Of a DNA stretch of 7,492 nt, positions 1 through 6,468 are shown one piece after another. The notes below the pieces were generated by a model, which saw only the letters and a program-made list of their open reading frames with translations, was not told the DNA's origin and searched no databases. This DNA comes from an uncultured delta proteobacterium. GTDB taxonomy: Bacteria; Myxococcota_A; Polyangia; Polyangiales; Polyangiaceae. The DNA lies in the NCBI GenBank assembly GCA_903893335.1, contig CAITLX010000860.1, forward strand, positions 1 through 7,492. Direction: 5' to 3'. Numbering within the stretch: position 1 is the stretch's first letter; every line of letters starts with the position of its first letter. The position numbers were made by a program, and so were the translations under genes.

Positions 1-294
1 CTGCGCGCGAGCTGCTCGCCCGCCGACGCGGGGCCCGACGCGCGCGACGCGGCGGCGGCCGACGTCGCCGCGGGCGCGTCGTGCGGCGACGCGGGCGGCT
101 CGCTCCCCGCTGCTGTTTGCTCGCCGGAGCTCGAGCTGCCCGACTGCCCCGACAGCCTGGTGCGCGCGTGTCCGGCCTCGGCCTGCACGACCGGCTGCGA
201 GAGCTTCTTCGCGTGCGGCGCGTCGGGCTGGGAGCCCGACCCGGTCGCCACCTGCGCGCCCGACGGGACGCTGGTGCTTCGGGACGGAGGGTGA
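1..294 (+). CDS. C-terminal part of a Cys-rich secreted or lipoprotein-like protein (5' partial)
   Basis: Frame 1 is open from the window edge to a TGA at 292-294, giving 97 residues with no start inside the window. It holds nine cysteines (residues 5, 28, 40, 49, 57, 62, 66, 72 and 85). An Asp/Ala/Gly/Pro-rich low-complexity stretch (about 7-33) is followed by a more regular Cys-rich part (about 40-85) that could be disulfide-bonded. The first residues, LRASC followed by SPADAGPDA, resemble the end of a lipoprotein signal peptide and its post-Cys linker. However, Arg at -3 is a poor lipobox residue, and the hydrophobic segment would lie outside the window. Such small Asp/Ala-linker, Cys-rich exported proteins are common in Myxococcota. 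I do not recognise a family. The coding call rests on composition (even Cys spacing, Gly-Trp-Glu-Pro) and on the stop lying 34 bases before the next gene. Function unknown; cell-surface or periplasmic location is inferred. Confidence 0.6.
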   Translation: MRASCSPADAGPDARDAAAADVAAGASCGDAGGSLPAAVCSPELELPDCPDSLVRACPASACTTGCESFFACGASGWEPDPVATCAPDGTLVLRDGG

Positions 295-328
295 GCGGCG
301 CCGGGTTGCGCTAGGCTCGCGGGCTCCC

Positions 329-1441
329 ATGCGATTTGCGTTCGACGACACGCAGCTCGAGCTGAAGCGGGGGGCGCGCGCGTTCCTCGCGGCGGCCTCG
401 TCGCCCGCGCGCGTGCGCGCCGCGAGCACCACCGACGAGGGCTTCGAGGCCGACGTGTGGCGGCGCATCGCGACCGAGCTCGCGTGGCCCGCGCTGCTCG
501 TGCCCGAGGCCTACGGGGGCGCGGGCTGCGGCTTCGTCGAGCTCGCCGCGGTGCTCGAGGAGACGGGCCGCGCGCTGCTCTGCGCGCCGCTGTTCGCGAC
601 CGCGTGCCTCGCGACGCCCCTGCTCGCCGCCGCCGCGAGCGAGGAGCAGAAGGGCGAGGTGCTCGGCGCCGTGGCGGCGGGCGAGGCGACCGCGACGCTC
701 GCGTGGGCCGATGACGCCAGCGCGCCGCTCGTGGCCGAGCGCGCCGACGGGGGCCTCGTGCTGCGCGGCGGCAAGCGCTTCGTGCTCGATGGGCACACCG
801 CGACCTGGCTGCTGGTCGAGGCGCGCGACGCCGAGGCCGGCGGCAGCTCGCTCTTTCTCGTGCGGGGCGACGCGCGCGGGCTCGCGCGCTCGCGCGTCGC
901 GACGCTCGACGCGACGCGGCCGCAGGCGAGCCTCGCGTTCGACGGGGTGCGCGTCGCGGCGTCCGCTCGCGTCGGAGCGCCGGGCGAGGGGGCTTCGCGG
1001 GTCGCGTGGGCCGTGCAGCGCGCGGCCGTCGGCCTGGCCGCCGAGCAGGTCGGGGGCGCCGAGCGCTGCCTGGAGATGGCGCTCGACTACGCGAAGACGC
1101 GCGTGCAGTTCGGCCGCGTCATCGGCTCGTTTCAGGCCATCAAGCACAAGCTCGCCGACATGTTCGTCGACGTCGAGACGTCGCGCTCGGCCGCGTACCA
1201 CGCCGCGTGGGCCGCCAGCGTCGACGACCCGGACCTGCCGCTGTCGGCCGCGCAGGCCAAGGCGTGGTGCTCGGAGGCCTTCTTCCGCGTCGCGTCGGAG
1301 AACCTCCAGATCCACGGCGGCATCGGCTTCACCTGGGAGCACGACGCGCACCTCTGGTTCAAGCGCGCGCGCTCGAGCGAGGCGCTGCTCGGCGACCCGG
1401 CGAGCCACCGCGACGCGTTCGCCGCGGCGCTCGGGCTCTGA
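329..1441 (+). CDS. Acyl-CoA dehydrogenase family protein (FAD-dependent; canonical catalytic Glu not found)
   Basis: This 370-residue protein has the full length and domain order of the acyl-CoA dehydrogenase family, which oxidises acyl-CoA thioesters to 2-enoyl-CoA using FAD and electron-transfer flavoprotein. The helical N-domain (about 1-115) includes LLVPEAYGGAG (about 56-66). The beta-barrel middle domain spans about 120-215. The C-terminal helical domain has the family signatures RVQFGRVIGSFQAIKHKLAD (starting at 258) and QIHGGIGFTWEHDAHLW (327-343). Aligning GGIGFTWE with the MCAD GGNGF region puts Leu354 where MCAD has its base (Glu376 of MCAD), and Gln230 where isovaleryl-CoA dehydrogenase has its alternative Glu (VQR against LER). 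So neither usual base is present. The ATG at 329 fits the family's N-terminus; the 34-base gap before it (295-328) shows only a weak AGG and no clear promoter. It ends 8 bases from the convergent stop of the minus-strand operon. Family certain; substrate and activity not. Confidence 0.94.
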   Translation: MRFAFDDTQLELKRGARAFLAAASSPARVRAASTTDEGFEADVWRRIATELAWPALLVPEAYGGAGCGFVELAAVLEETGRALLCAPLFATACLATPLLAAAASEEQKGEVLGAVAAGEATATLAWADDASAPLVAERADGGLVLRGGKRFVLDGHTATWLLVEARDAEAGGSSLFLVRGDARGLARSRVATLDATRPQASLAFDGVRVAASARVGAPGEGASRVAWAVQRAAVGLAAEQVGGAERCLEMALDYAKTRVQFGRVIGSFQAIKHKLADMFVDVETSRSAAYHAAWAASVDDPDLPLSAAQAKAWCSEAFFRVASENLQIHGGIGFTWEHDAHLWFKRARSSEALLGDPASHRDAFAAALGL

Positions 1442-1449
1442 GCGCGGCT

Positions 1450-3093
1450 TCAGCCTGCGGCGCGGTCGCCCGGCGTCTCGCCTGCGCGGCGCACGAGGCG
1501 CGAGGCCGGCACGAGATCGGAGCGAGGGTCCGGCAGCGGCGCCGCCGGGGCGCTCGGGGCCGCCGCGGGGGCCGTGCGCACCTCGGGCACGCGCGCGGCG
1601 CCGCGCGCGTGGCGGTAGAGGTGGGTCAGGTAGTGGCGCGCGTAGGCCAGGTGCTCGGGGTTCTGCTGCGCGAAGCCCACCGCGACGTCGGCCGCGGTGG
1701 AGAGCGCCGAGAGCAGCGGCAGCGGGATGGGCGAGAGCCACTCGGGGCGCACGTGCTTGCGCAGGCGCTGCGGCACCGCGGGCAGGAACCGGAACGCGAT
1801 CTCGTGGTTGGCGAGCTGACGCAGCAGCAGCGGATCCTTCACGACGCCGGTGTGGTGGAAGGCGTGCACGTCGCCGTGGTCCATGCGCCGCACCTCCTCC
1901 TCGCTCAGCAGGCCGCGCGCGAGCGCGTCGGCGGTCATCTCGACGCCGGGGTAGTACGTCATCCAGTAGGTGCTGATGCGCGCGGGGGTGTGCTCCGCGT
2001 AGAACTCGAGCGCGGCGCGCTGCGCCTCGTTGCCCTCGCCCGGGCTGCCGAAGATGTGATCGCCCTTCACGCCGATGCCCGCGCGCATGAAGGCGTCGAT
2101 GGCCCACGCGACGTCGCCCTGCTTCTCGTAGCGCTTCATCGACGCGTGCTTGTAGTGCTCGTCGACCGACTGGATGCCGATCTGCACCCAGGTGCAGCCG
2201 GCCTCCTTCATCCAGCGCACGATGTCCTCGTCGACGTACTTGGGGTGCGTCAGGCACATCCACGGCACGCCGATCTCGCGGCGGTAGCGCTCGAGGAACG
2301 CCTGGATCCAGCGCTTGTCGACGGTGAACACGTCGTCCTCGAAGTCGACGAAGCGGATGCCGTAGCGACGCTTGGCGTGGCGGAGCTCGGCGATGACGTG
2401 GTCGACGCTGCGCTGGCGGACGTAGCGCCCGGGCTTCGCGCCCGAGCGCGACGGCAGCTTCGCCCAGAAGTTGTTGAAGCAGAACGTGCACCGGTAGGGG
2501 CAGCCGCGCCCGGTGATCGTCATGTAGAGGCCGGCGACGTCGATCTCGTCGGCGTAGAGGTCCTTGTCGAAGAAGGGCAGCGCATCGAGGTCCTGCTCGA
2601 AGCCCGTCTGCTCGCCGCGCACCACGCGCCCGTCGTGCTTGTGCCAGAGGTTGGGGATCGCGGCGTCGAGCGTGCCGGCCTCGAGCGCCGCGAGGTAGGC
2701 GGGGAACGCGCGGTCCCCCTCGCCGACGCAGATGGCGTCGACGGCGCTCTCGGCGATGACGAGCTCGGGGACGGCCGAGGGGTGCACCCCGCCGAGGATG
2801 ACGCGGGCGCCGGTGCGCGCCTTGATCTCGCGCGCCATCTCCAGGCTCCACTGGTAGGCGTTGGTCAGCACGCTCATCGCGACGACGTCGGGCCGGAGCG
2901 CGACCGCGCGGGCGACCGTGGCCTCGCGCCGGTCGAACCTGCGCGCGAGCCAGGGGACGCTCAGGTGGTAGCGGTCGTCGAACAGCGACGGATCGAACGC
3001 GAGCTCGGCCTGGTGGCCGTCGCGCTTGGCGAGCGCCGAGAGCGCTTCGAGCGGCATCTGCTCGGCGCCGATCCCGACGAAGACCACGCGCAT
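1450..3093 (-). CDS. B12-binding-domain radical SAM enzyme
   Basis: This 547-residue protein has the classic two-part architecture of cobalamin-binding radical SAM enzymes. Residues 1 to about 145 form a Rossmann-like B12-binding domain with MRVVFVGIG at the start, ARVILGGVHPSAVPE (96-110) and ICVGEGDRAF (121-130). No DxHxxG motif is seen, so any cobalamin would be bound without a His ligand. The radical SAM core has GRGCPYRCTFCFNNFW (195-210), with Cys198, Cys202 and Cys205 as [4Fe-4S] ligands, then IRFVDFEDDVFTVDKRW (246-262), a QIGIQSVDE strand (304-312) and GVKGDHIFGSPGE (341-353). Beyond the core are about 150 residues, including a His-rich segment (HGDVHAFHH, 406-414) and an Ala/Pro-rich, probably disordered tail (about 505-547). 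Members include methyltransferases, BchE-type cyclases and other radical enzymes, so the reaction cannot be assigned. It is the last gene of the operon, 66 bases after the GT-C gene, with AGGAA 9 bases before the ATG. Confidence 0.92.
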   Translation of the reverse strand: MRVVFVGIGAEQMPLEALSALAKRDGHQAELAFDPSLFDDRYHLSVPWLARRFDRREATVARAVALRPDVVAMSVLTNAYQWSLEMAREIKARTGARVILGGVHPSAVPELVIAESAVDAICVGEGDRAFPAYLAALEAGTLDAAIPNLWHKHDGRVVRGEQTGFEQDLDALPFFDKDLYADEIDVAGLYMTITGRGCPYRCTFCFNNFWAKLPSRSGAKPGRYVRQRSVDHVIAELRHAKRRYGIRFVDFEDDVFTVDKRWIQAFLERYRREIGVPWMCLTHPKYVDEDIVRWMKEAGCTWVQIGIQSVDEHYKHASMKRYEKQGDVAWAIDAFMRAGIGVKGDHIFGSPGEGNEAQRAALEFYAEHTPARISTYWMTYYPGVEMTADALARGLLSEEEVRRMDHGDVHAFHHTGVVKDPLLLRQLANHEIAFRFLPAVPQRLRKHVRPEWLSPIPLPLLSALSTAADVAVGFAQQNPEHLAYARHYLTHLYRHARGAARVPEVRTAPAAAPSAPAAPLPDPRSDLVPASRLVRRAGETPGDRAAG

Positions 3094-3102
3094 CGTCTCA
3101 AT

Positions 3103-3107
3103 TTCCT
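3103..3107 (-). promoter_or_regulatory. Ribosome binding site of the B12 radical SAM gene
   Basis: The minus strand reads AGGAA here, with 9 bases to the ATG at 3093. It is the clearest Shine-Dalgarno match in the window and supports the chosen start. It lies in the only locally AT-rich patch (3094-3110), so this gene seems able to initiate independently of its upstream neighbour. Confidence 0.6.
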
Positions 3108-3132
3108 ACACCCCGCCCGCGCGCTGGGCAAC

Positions 3133-3146
3133 CGGGCGAACGCCCG
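3133..3146 (-). other. Small GC hairpin in the intergenic gap between the GT-C and B12 radical SAM genes
   Basis: The plus strand reads CGGGC-GAAC-GCCCG: a perfect inverted repeat with a 5-bp stem and 4-base loop. On the transcribed strand it lies 13 bases after the GT-C stop codon and about 40 bases before the next ATG. No T tract follows it on the minus strand, so it is not a standard intrinsic terminator. It could influence mRNA processing or be chance in GC-rich DNA. Confidence 0.3.
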
Positions 3147-3159
3147 CGCCGCGCGCGCT

Positions 3160-5244
3160 TCAGCGCTCGATCGCCGTGACGCCGGACAGCGGGTGAGCGC
3201 CCGCGCGGCCGAGCGCGTCGGCGATCGCCTGCGCGCCCGCGACGAGCTCCTCGCTCGGGATGGGGTCGTCGGGGAGCCGGTAGTAGACGGCGTAGCGCCC
3301 CGAGCTGGCCGGGGCGTGGACGCCCGGCGACGCGAGCCGGACCTCGAACCGCGCGGTGCCGCGCTGGGCGCGCACGTGGATGCGCACCGCGCCCGCGCGC
3401 GGCTCGAAGAGGGCGCTGACGACGAGCGGCCCGAGCGTGTCGCCCACCGCGAGCCCTCCGAGCCCCGCGCGCGTCTCGTCCGAGGCGGGCGTCTCGTCGA
3501 ACGCGTCGGACTGCGGCGGCGCGGCGGGGGGCTCGTCCTCGGCGGTCGGCGCCAGGTGGGCCTGGCTGCGGTCGAGCTCGATCAGCTCGAAGACGGGGGC
3601 GCCGTCGTCCGCGTCGAAGTGCGCGGCGACCCGCGCCTCGATGCCGAGCTTGCGGCACGCGGCGTGGAACGCGCGGCGCACGACGTCGACGTCGGCGTCA
3701 CCCCCCTCGAAGAGGTTGTAGCTCGCCGTGAGCACGACCGGCCCGCTCCACCGGCGAAGCGCGGCGCGCCACGCGCGCTCGGCGGCCTGCTCGTAGGGCT
3801 CGGAGGTGGCCGCCGAGGGGAGAAACAGCGTGTAGAGGTGCACCGGGCGGAGCGCGCCGCCGGAGAGGAACTCGTAGAAGCCGACCTCGTTGTAGGTGGC
3901 GGTGAGCGGCTCGTACACGCCGCGCGCGAGCAGGCTCGCGACCAGCTCGCGCTGCGGGCGCATCGCGAACATGGGGTTGTGCCCCCCCTTGTAGACGGAC
4001 GCGATGCGCAGCGCCGACAGCGCGTGCGCCGCGACGATGAGGGCGACCGCCGCGCGCCCCGAGGCTCGCCGCAGGGTGCTGCCCGAGGCGCGGGCGAGCG
4101 CGACGACCATGCGGGCGGCGGCGATCGCGTAGAACGGCGCGAGCATGAACGAGGACTGAAACTCGGCCTCGTGGTCGTAGAGCGCCGCCGAGCAGACCGT
4201 CACGCTCGCGAGCACCGAGAGCCAGAGAAGCTCGGCGCCGCGGTCGTCGGGGCGCCGCCACGCTCGGTGCAGCGACCAGAGCGTGACCGCGACCGGCAGC
4301 GTCGCACCCCAGAGGTGCCCGGCCGCGCGCGGGGCGCCCTCGAAGACGGGGCCGAGGATGGTCGGCGCGTCGCCGAGGAAGACGAACACCGTGGCGAGGA
4401 TGGCGGGCAGCCGACCGACCGCGCCGAGCGGCGACGCGAGCAGCGACACCTTGGACGAGACGACGTTGGGCACGCCCCCGAGCGCGTACAGCAGCGCGAT
4501 CGGCCAGAGCATCGCGCCGCAGGCGAGCGCGGCGAGGGTCCACTCGCGGCGCGTTCGGCGCGGCAGGCTCGGGCTCTGCCACACCCAGAGCGCGACGCCG
4601 GCGAGCGCGAACAGCATCGTGATCTTGAGCGCGAGCGCGATGCCCGCCAGCAGCGCGGCGAGCATGACGCGCGCGTGCCGCTTCTCGTGCAGCAGCAGCG
4701 TCGCGGCGACCACGGCGACCACCGGGGCGCTCTCGATGTGGTAGGCGATGCGGTGCAGGAACACGTACGCGCCCATCGTCGCGAGCAGCAGCGCGGTGAC
4801 GACGGGCGCCGCGGGGCTGCGCGGGTCGAGCCGCCGCGCGAGCGCCGCCGCGAGCAGGATGCCGAGCGCGCCGACGAGCATCGACGAGCGACGCAGCCCC
4901 TCGATGCCGCCGCCGAGCAGCGGCGCGACCGCGGCGGCGACGTACGACATGTAGCCCGCTTGCCACGACTCGGTGAGCACGGGGTACGAGCGCGGCGGCG
5001 CGACGTAGGCCAGCGTCGGCCAGGCGTCGGTCGCGACCAGGCCGCTCTCCTCGTGGCCGCCGGGGTCGCTCCAGGGCCTGCGGAGCGTGACGCGGCCCCC
5101 CTCGAGGTTGGCCGCGACGCGCGGGTGCGCGAACAGGTGCGGCAGGGCCTCCTCCGAGGGGATGCCGGCGACGCCGATGCGCCACCCCGCGACGACGACG
5201 AACAGCAGGGCGATCGCGAAGACGAGCCGCCGCGGTCGCGTCAT
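3160..5244 (-). CDS. GT-C-fold glycosyltransferase-like membrane protein (GT39/ArnT-like) with a soluble C-terminal extension
   Basis: This 694-residue integral membrane protein has roughly 11-12 hydrophobic segments between residues 7 and 417. After TM1 (7-27) comes a long loop with an acidic HEES (64-67), then YPVLTESWQAGYMSYVAA (87-104) and LRRSSMLVGALGILLAAAL (117-135), the layout of the GT39/ArnT-type GT-C superfamily. HRIAYHIES (164-172) matches the family's following loop and helix. Such enzymes transfer sugars from polyprenyl-phosphate donors on the outer face of the inner membrane, and the acidic residues in the first loop are the expected catalytic or metal site. After the last TM is a soluble region (about 418-560), an acidic Pro-rich linker (about 563-592) and a compact final domain (about 595-694) that I do not recognise. 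The ATG at 5244 overlaps the upstream aminotransferase stop (ATGA), with a weak GGA 6 bases before it, which suggests translational coupling. The same frame stays open upstream to 6297, but that stretch is Arg/Ala-rich shadow of the aminotransferase. Donor and acceptor unknown. Confidence 0.85.
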   Translation of the reverse strand: MTRPRRLVFAIALLFVVVAGWRIGVAGIPSEEALPHLFAHPRVAANLEGGRVTLRRPWSDPGGHEESGLVATDAWPTLAYVAPPRSYPVLTESWQAGYMSYVAAAVAPLLGGGIEGLRRSSMLVGALGILLAAALARRLDPRSPAAPVVTALLLATMGAYVFLHRIAYHIESAPVVAVVAATLLLHEKRHARVMLAALLAGIALALKITMLFALAGVALWVWQSPSLPRRTRREWTLAALACGAMLWPIALLYALGGVPNVVSSKVSLLASPLGAVGRLPAILATVFVFLGDAPTILGPVFEGAPRAAGHLWGATLPVAVTLWSLHRAWRRPDDRGAELLWLSVLASVTVCSAALYDHEAEFQSSFMLAPFYAIAAARMVVALARASGSTLRRASGRAAVALIVAAHALSALRIASVYKGGHNPMFAMRPQRELVASLLARGVYEPLTATYNEVGFYEFLSGGALRPVHLYTLFLPSAATSEPYEQAAERAWRAALRRWSGPVVLTASYNLFEGGDADVDVVRRAFHAACRKLGIEARVAAHFDADDGAPVFELIELDRSQAHLAPTAEDEPPAAPPQSDAFDETPASDETRAGLGGLAVGDTLGPLVVSALFEPRAGAVRIHVRAQRGTARFEVRLASPGVHAPASSGRYAVYYRLPDDPIPSEELVAGAQAIADALGRAGAHPLSGVTAIER

Positions 5245-6440
5245 CCGCGATCCGTTAGCACGCGGCGAACGGCGCGCGCGACGCGGTCGGCCTCGGCGTC
5301 GCTCATCGCGTCGTAGAGCGGAAGCTGCACGAGGCGCTCGTGGGCGCGCCACGCGTTGGGGAACCGCGCGGCCTCGCTCTCGGGGGGGCAGAAGTCGGTG
5401 ATCTCGTGGTGGATGCCGACGTCGACGCCGAGCGCGAGCAGGCGCCTGCGCAGCGCGCGGGGCGCGAGGCGGGTGGCGCCGACGGCGAAGTAGCCGTTGC
5501 CGCGGCAGCGCGCGGGCTCGCGCTGGGGCTCGAAGAGGCCGTCGAGCGCGCCCGTGAGGCGCGCGGCCAGCGCGCGGCGCCGGTCGACGCGCGCGTCGAG
5601 CGCGTCGAGCTGCCGGCTCGCGTACGCGGCCTGCCAGCCCTCGAACGCGAACGAGGTGAGCACGCCCGCCGACTTCATCGTGTCGTAGGTCGCGAGCATG
5701 GCCCGGCGCACGGGCTCGAGCTCCATCGCAGCGAGCGCGGCGCCGTAGGCGGGGGTGCGGAAGGCGACGTTCTCGACGGCGTTGCGCGCGAACTTCAGCG
5801 GCAGGTAGCTCGCCGGGGGCGAGCCCTTGGGCAGGCGCGCGCGCACGCGAGCGGCGACGTCGGCGTCGTCGGTGACGACCACGCCCCCGCCGAACGAGTG
5901 CATGACCTTGATGGTCTCGAGGCTGAAGAAGGCGGCGCGGCAGCGGCGACCGACCGGCGCGCCGTCGATGCGCGTGCCCGCGGCGTGCGCGGCGTCCTCG
6001 ACGAGCACCGCGCCGGCGCGAGCGGCCAGGTCGCCGAGCGCCTCGTCCCACGGAGCGGCCATGCCGAAGATGTCGGTGGGCACGATGGCGCGCGTGCGCG
6101 GCGTGATCGCGCGCTCGACCGCCGCGGCGTCGAGCAGCAGCGTGCGCGCGTCGACGTCGGCGAACACCGGCACGAGGCCCGCCGAGCGGATCGTCGTGGC
6201 GATGTCGGCGAGGGTGTAGGCGGGCAGCAGGACCTCGTCGCCGGGCGTGAGCCCGAGCGCGAGCAGCGTGGCGACGAACGCCGTGCGCCCCGAGCACGAC
6301 GCGACCGCGTGCCGCGAGCCGACGTACGCGGCGAACGCGCGCTCGAACGCGCCGACGGCGCCCGCGGGGTCGCCCCGCGCCGCGAGGTACGACGCGACGA
6401 ACGACGCGGCGTCGACGGGGGTGCGCCTGCGCGGGATCAT
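5241..6440 (-). CDS. DegT/DnrJ/EryC1/StrS-family PLP-dependent aminotransferase
   Basis: This 399-residue protein has the usual length and layout of the fold-type I DegT/StrS aminotransferases, which mostly aminate keto-sugars attached to nucleotides or keto-cyclitols, with glutamate or glutamine as donor. The PLP phosphate-binding segment is HAVASCSGRTAF (44-55), followed by LTPGDEVLLPAYTLADIATT (64-83). VLVEDAAHAAG (145-155) supplies Asp149, which pairs with the pyridine nitrogen. FFSLETIKVMHSFGGGVVVT (171-190) contains Lys178, the Schiff-base lysine. The C-terminal LPLYDAMSDAEADRVARAV (373-391) is also typical. All key residues are present, so it should be active. The start follows the upstream radical SAM stop by 28 bases; no Shine-Dalgarno is visible there, so translation may rely on coupling or on a leader lacking one. 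It overlaps the GT-C gene by 4 bases. The SLETIK motif differs from the more usual SFHxTK version. Substrate is not assignable; a keto-sugar is the default inference. Confidence 0.95.
   Translation of the reverse strand: MIPRRRTPVDAASFVASYLAARGDPAGAVGAFERAFAAYVGSRHAVASCSGRTAFVATLLALGLTPGDEVLLPAYTLADIATTIRSAGLVPVFADVDARTLLLDAAAVERAITPRTRAIVPTDIFGMAAPWDEALGDLAARAGAVLVEDAAHAAGTRIDGAPVGRRCRAAFFSLETIKVMHSFGGGVVVTDDADVAARVRARLPKGSPPASYLPLKFARNAVENVAFRTPAYGAALAAMELEPVRRAMLATYDTMKSAGVLTSFAFEGWQAAYASRQLDALDARVDRRRALAARLTGALDGLFEPQREPARCRGNGYFAVGATRLAPRALRRRLLALGVDVGIHHEITDFCPPESEAARFPNAWRAHERLVQLPLYDAMSDAEADRVARAVRRVLTDRG
5251..5253 (-). promoter_or_regulatory. Weak ribosome binding site of the GT-C gene inside the aminotransferase 3' end
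   Basis: GGA on the minus strand sits 6 bases before the ATG at 5244. With the ATGA stop/start overlap at 5244-5241, it supports this start over the far-upstream open frame and suggests translational coupling. Confidence 0.4.
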
Positions 6441-6468
6441 GCGGCGAGCACGGGGGAGGGCGCGGCGC

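Noticed and set aside
1442..1449. Bidirectional terminator between the convergent acyl-CoA dehydrogenase and B12 radical SAM genes
   Set aside because: Only 8 bases separate the stops, and I saw no stem-loop with a T tract in either direction around them.
311..2851. 846-codon minus-strand open frame
   Set aside because: Its right-hand part is a +1/-1 shadow of the B12 radical SAM gene on the same strand, and the rest is antisense to the acyl-CoA dehydrogenase. The Arg-rich composition has no family motifs.
3133..3146. Hairpin as an intrinsic terminator after the GT-C gene
   Set aside because: The stem is only 5 bp and no run of T follows on the transcribed strand, so it does not meet the usual form. 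It is kept only as a low-confidence structure.
1006..5316. Very long plus-strand open frame (over 1400 codons) antisense to the GT-C and B12 radical SAM genes
   Set aside because: It starts inside the acyl-CoA dehydrogenase, is dominated by Arg/Ala/Gly/Asp/Glu with no recognisable domain, and mirrors two well-supported genes. GC-rich codon bias removes stops from the antisense frame.
5245..6297. Upstream extension of the GT-C frame (possible N-terminal fusion)
   Set aside because: The extension is Arg/Ala/Pro-rich out-of-frame reading of the aminotransferase. A clean TM1 starts right after the internal ATG at 5244, which forms an ATGA overlap with the previous stop.
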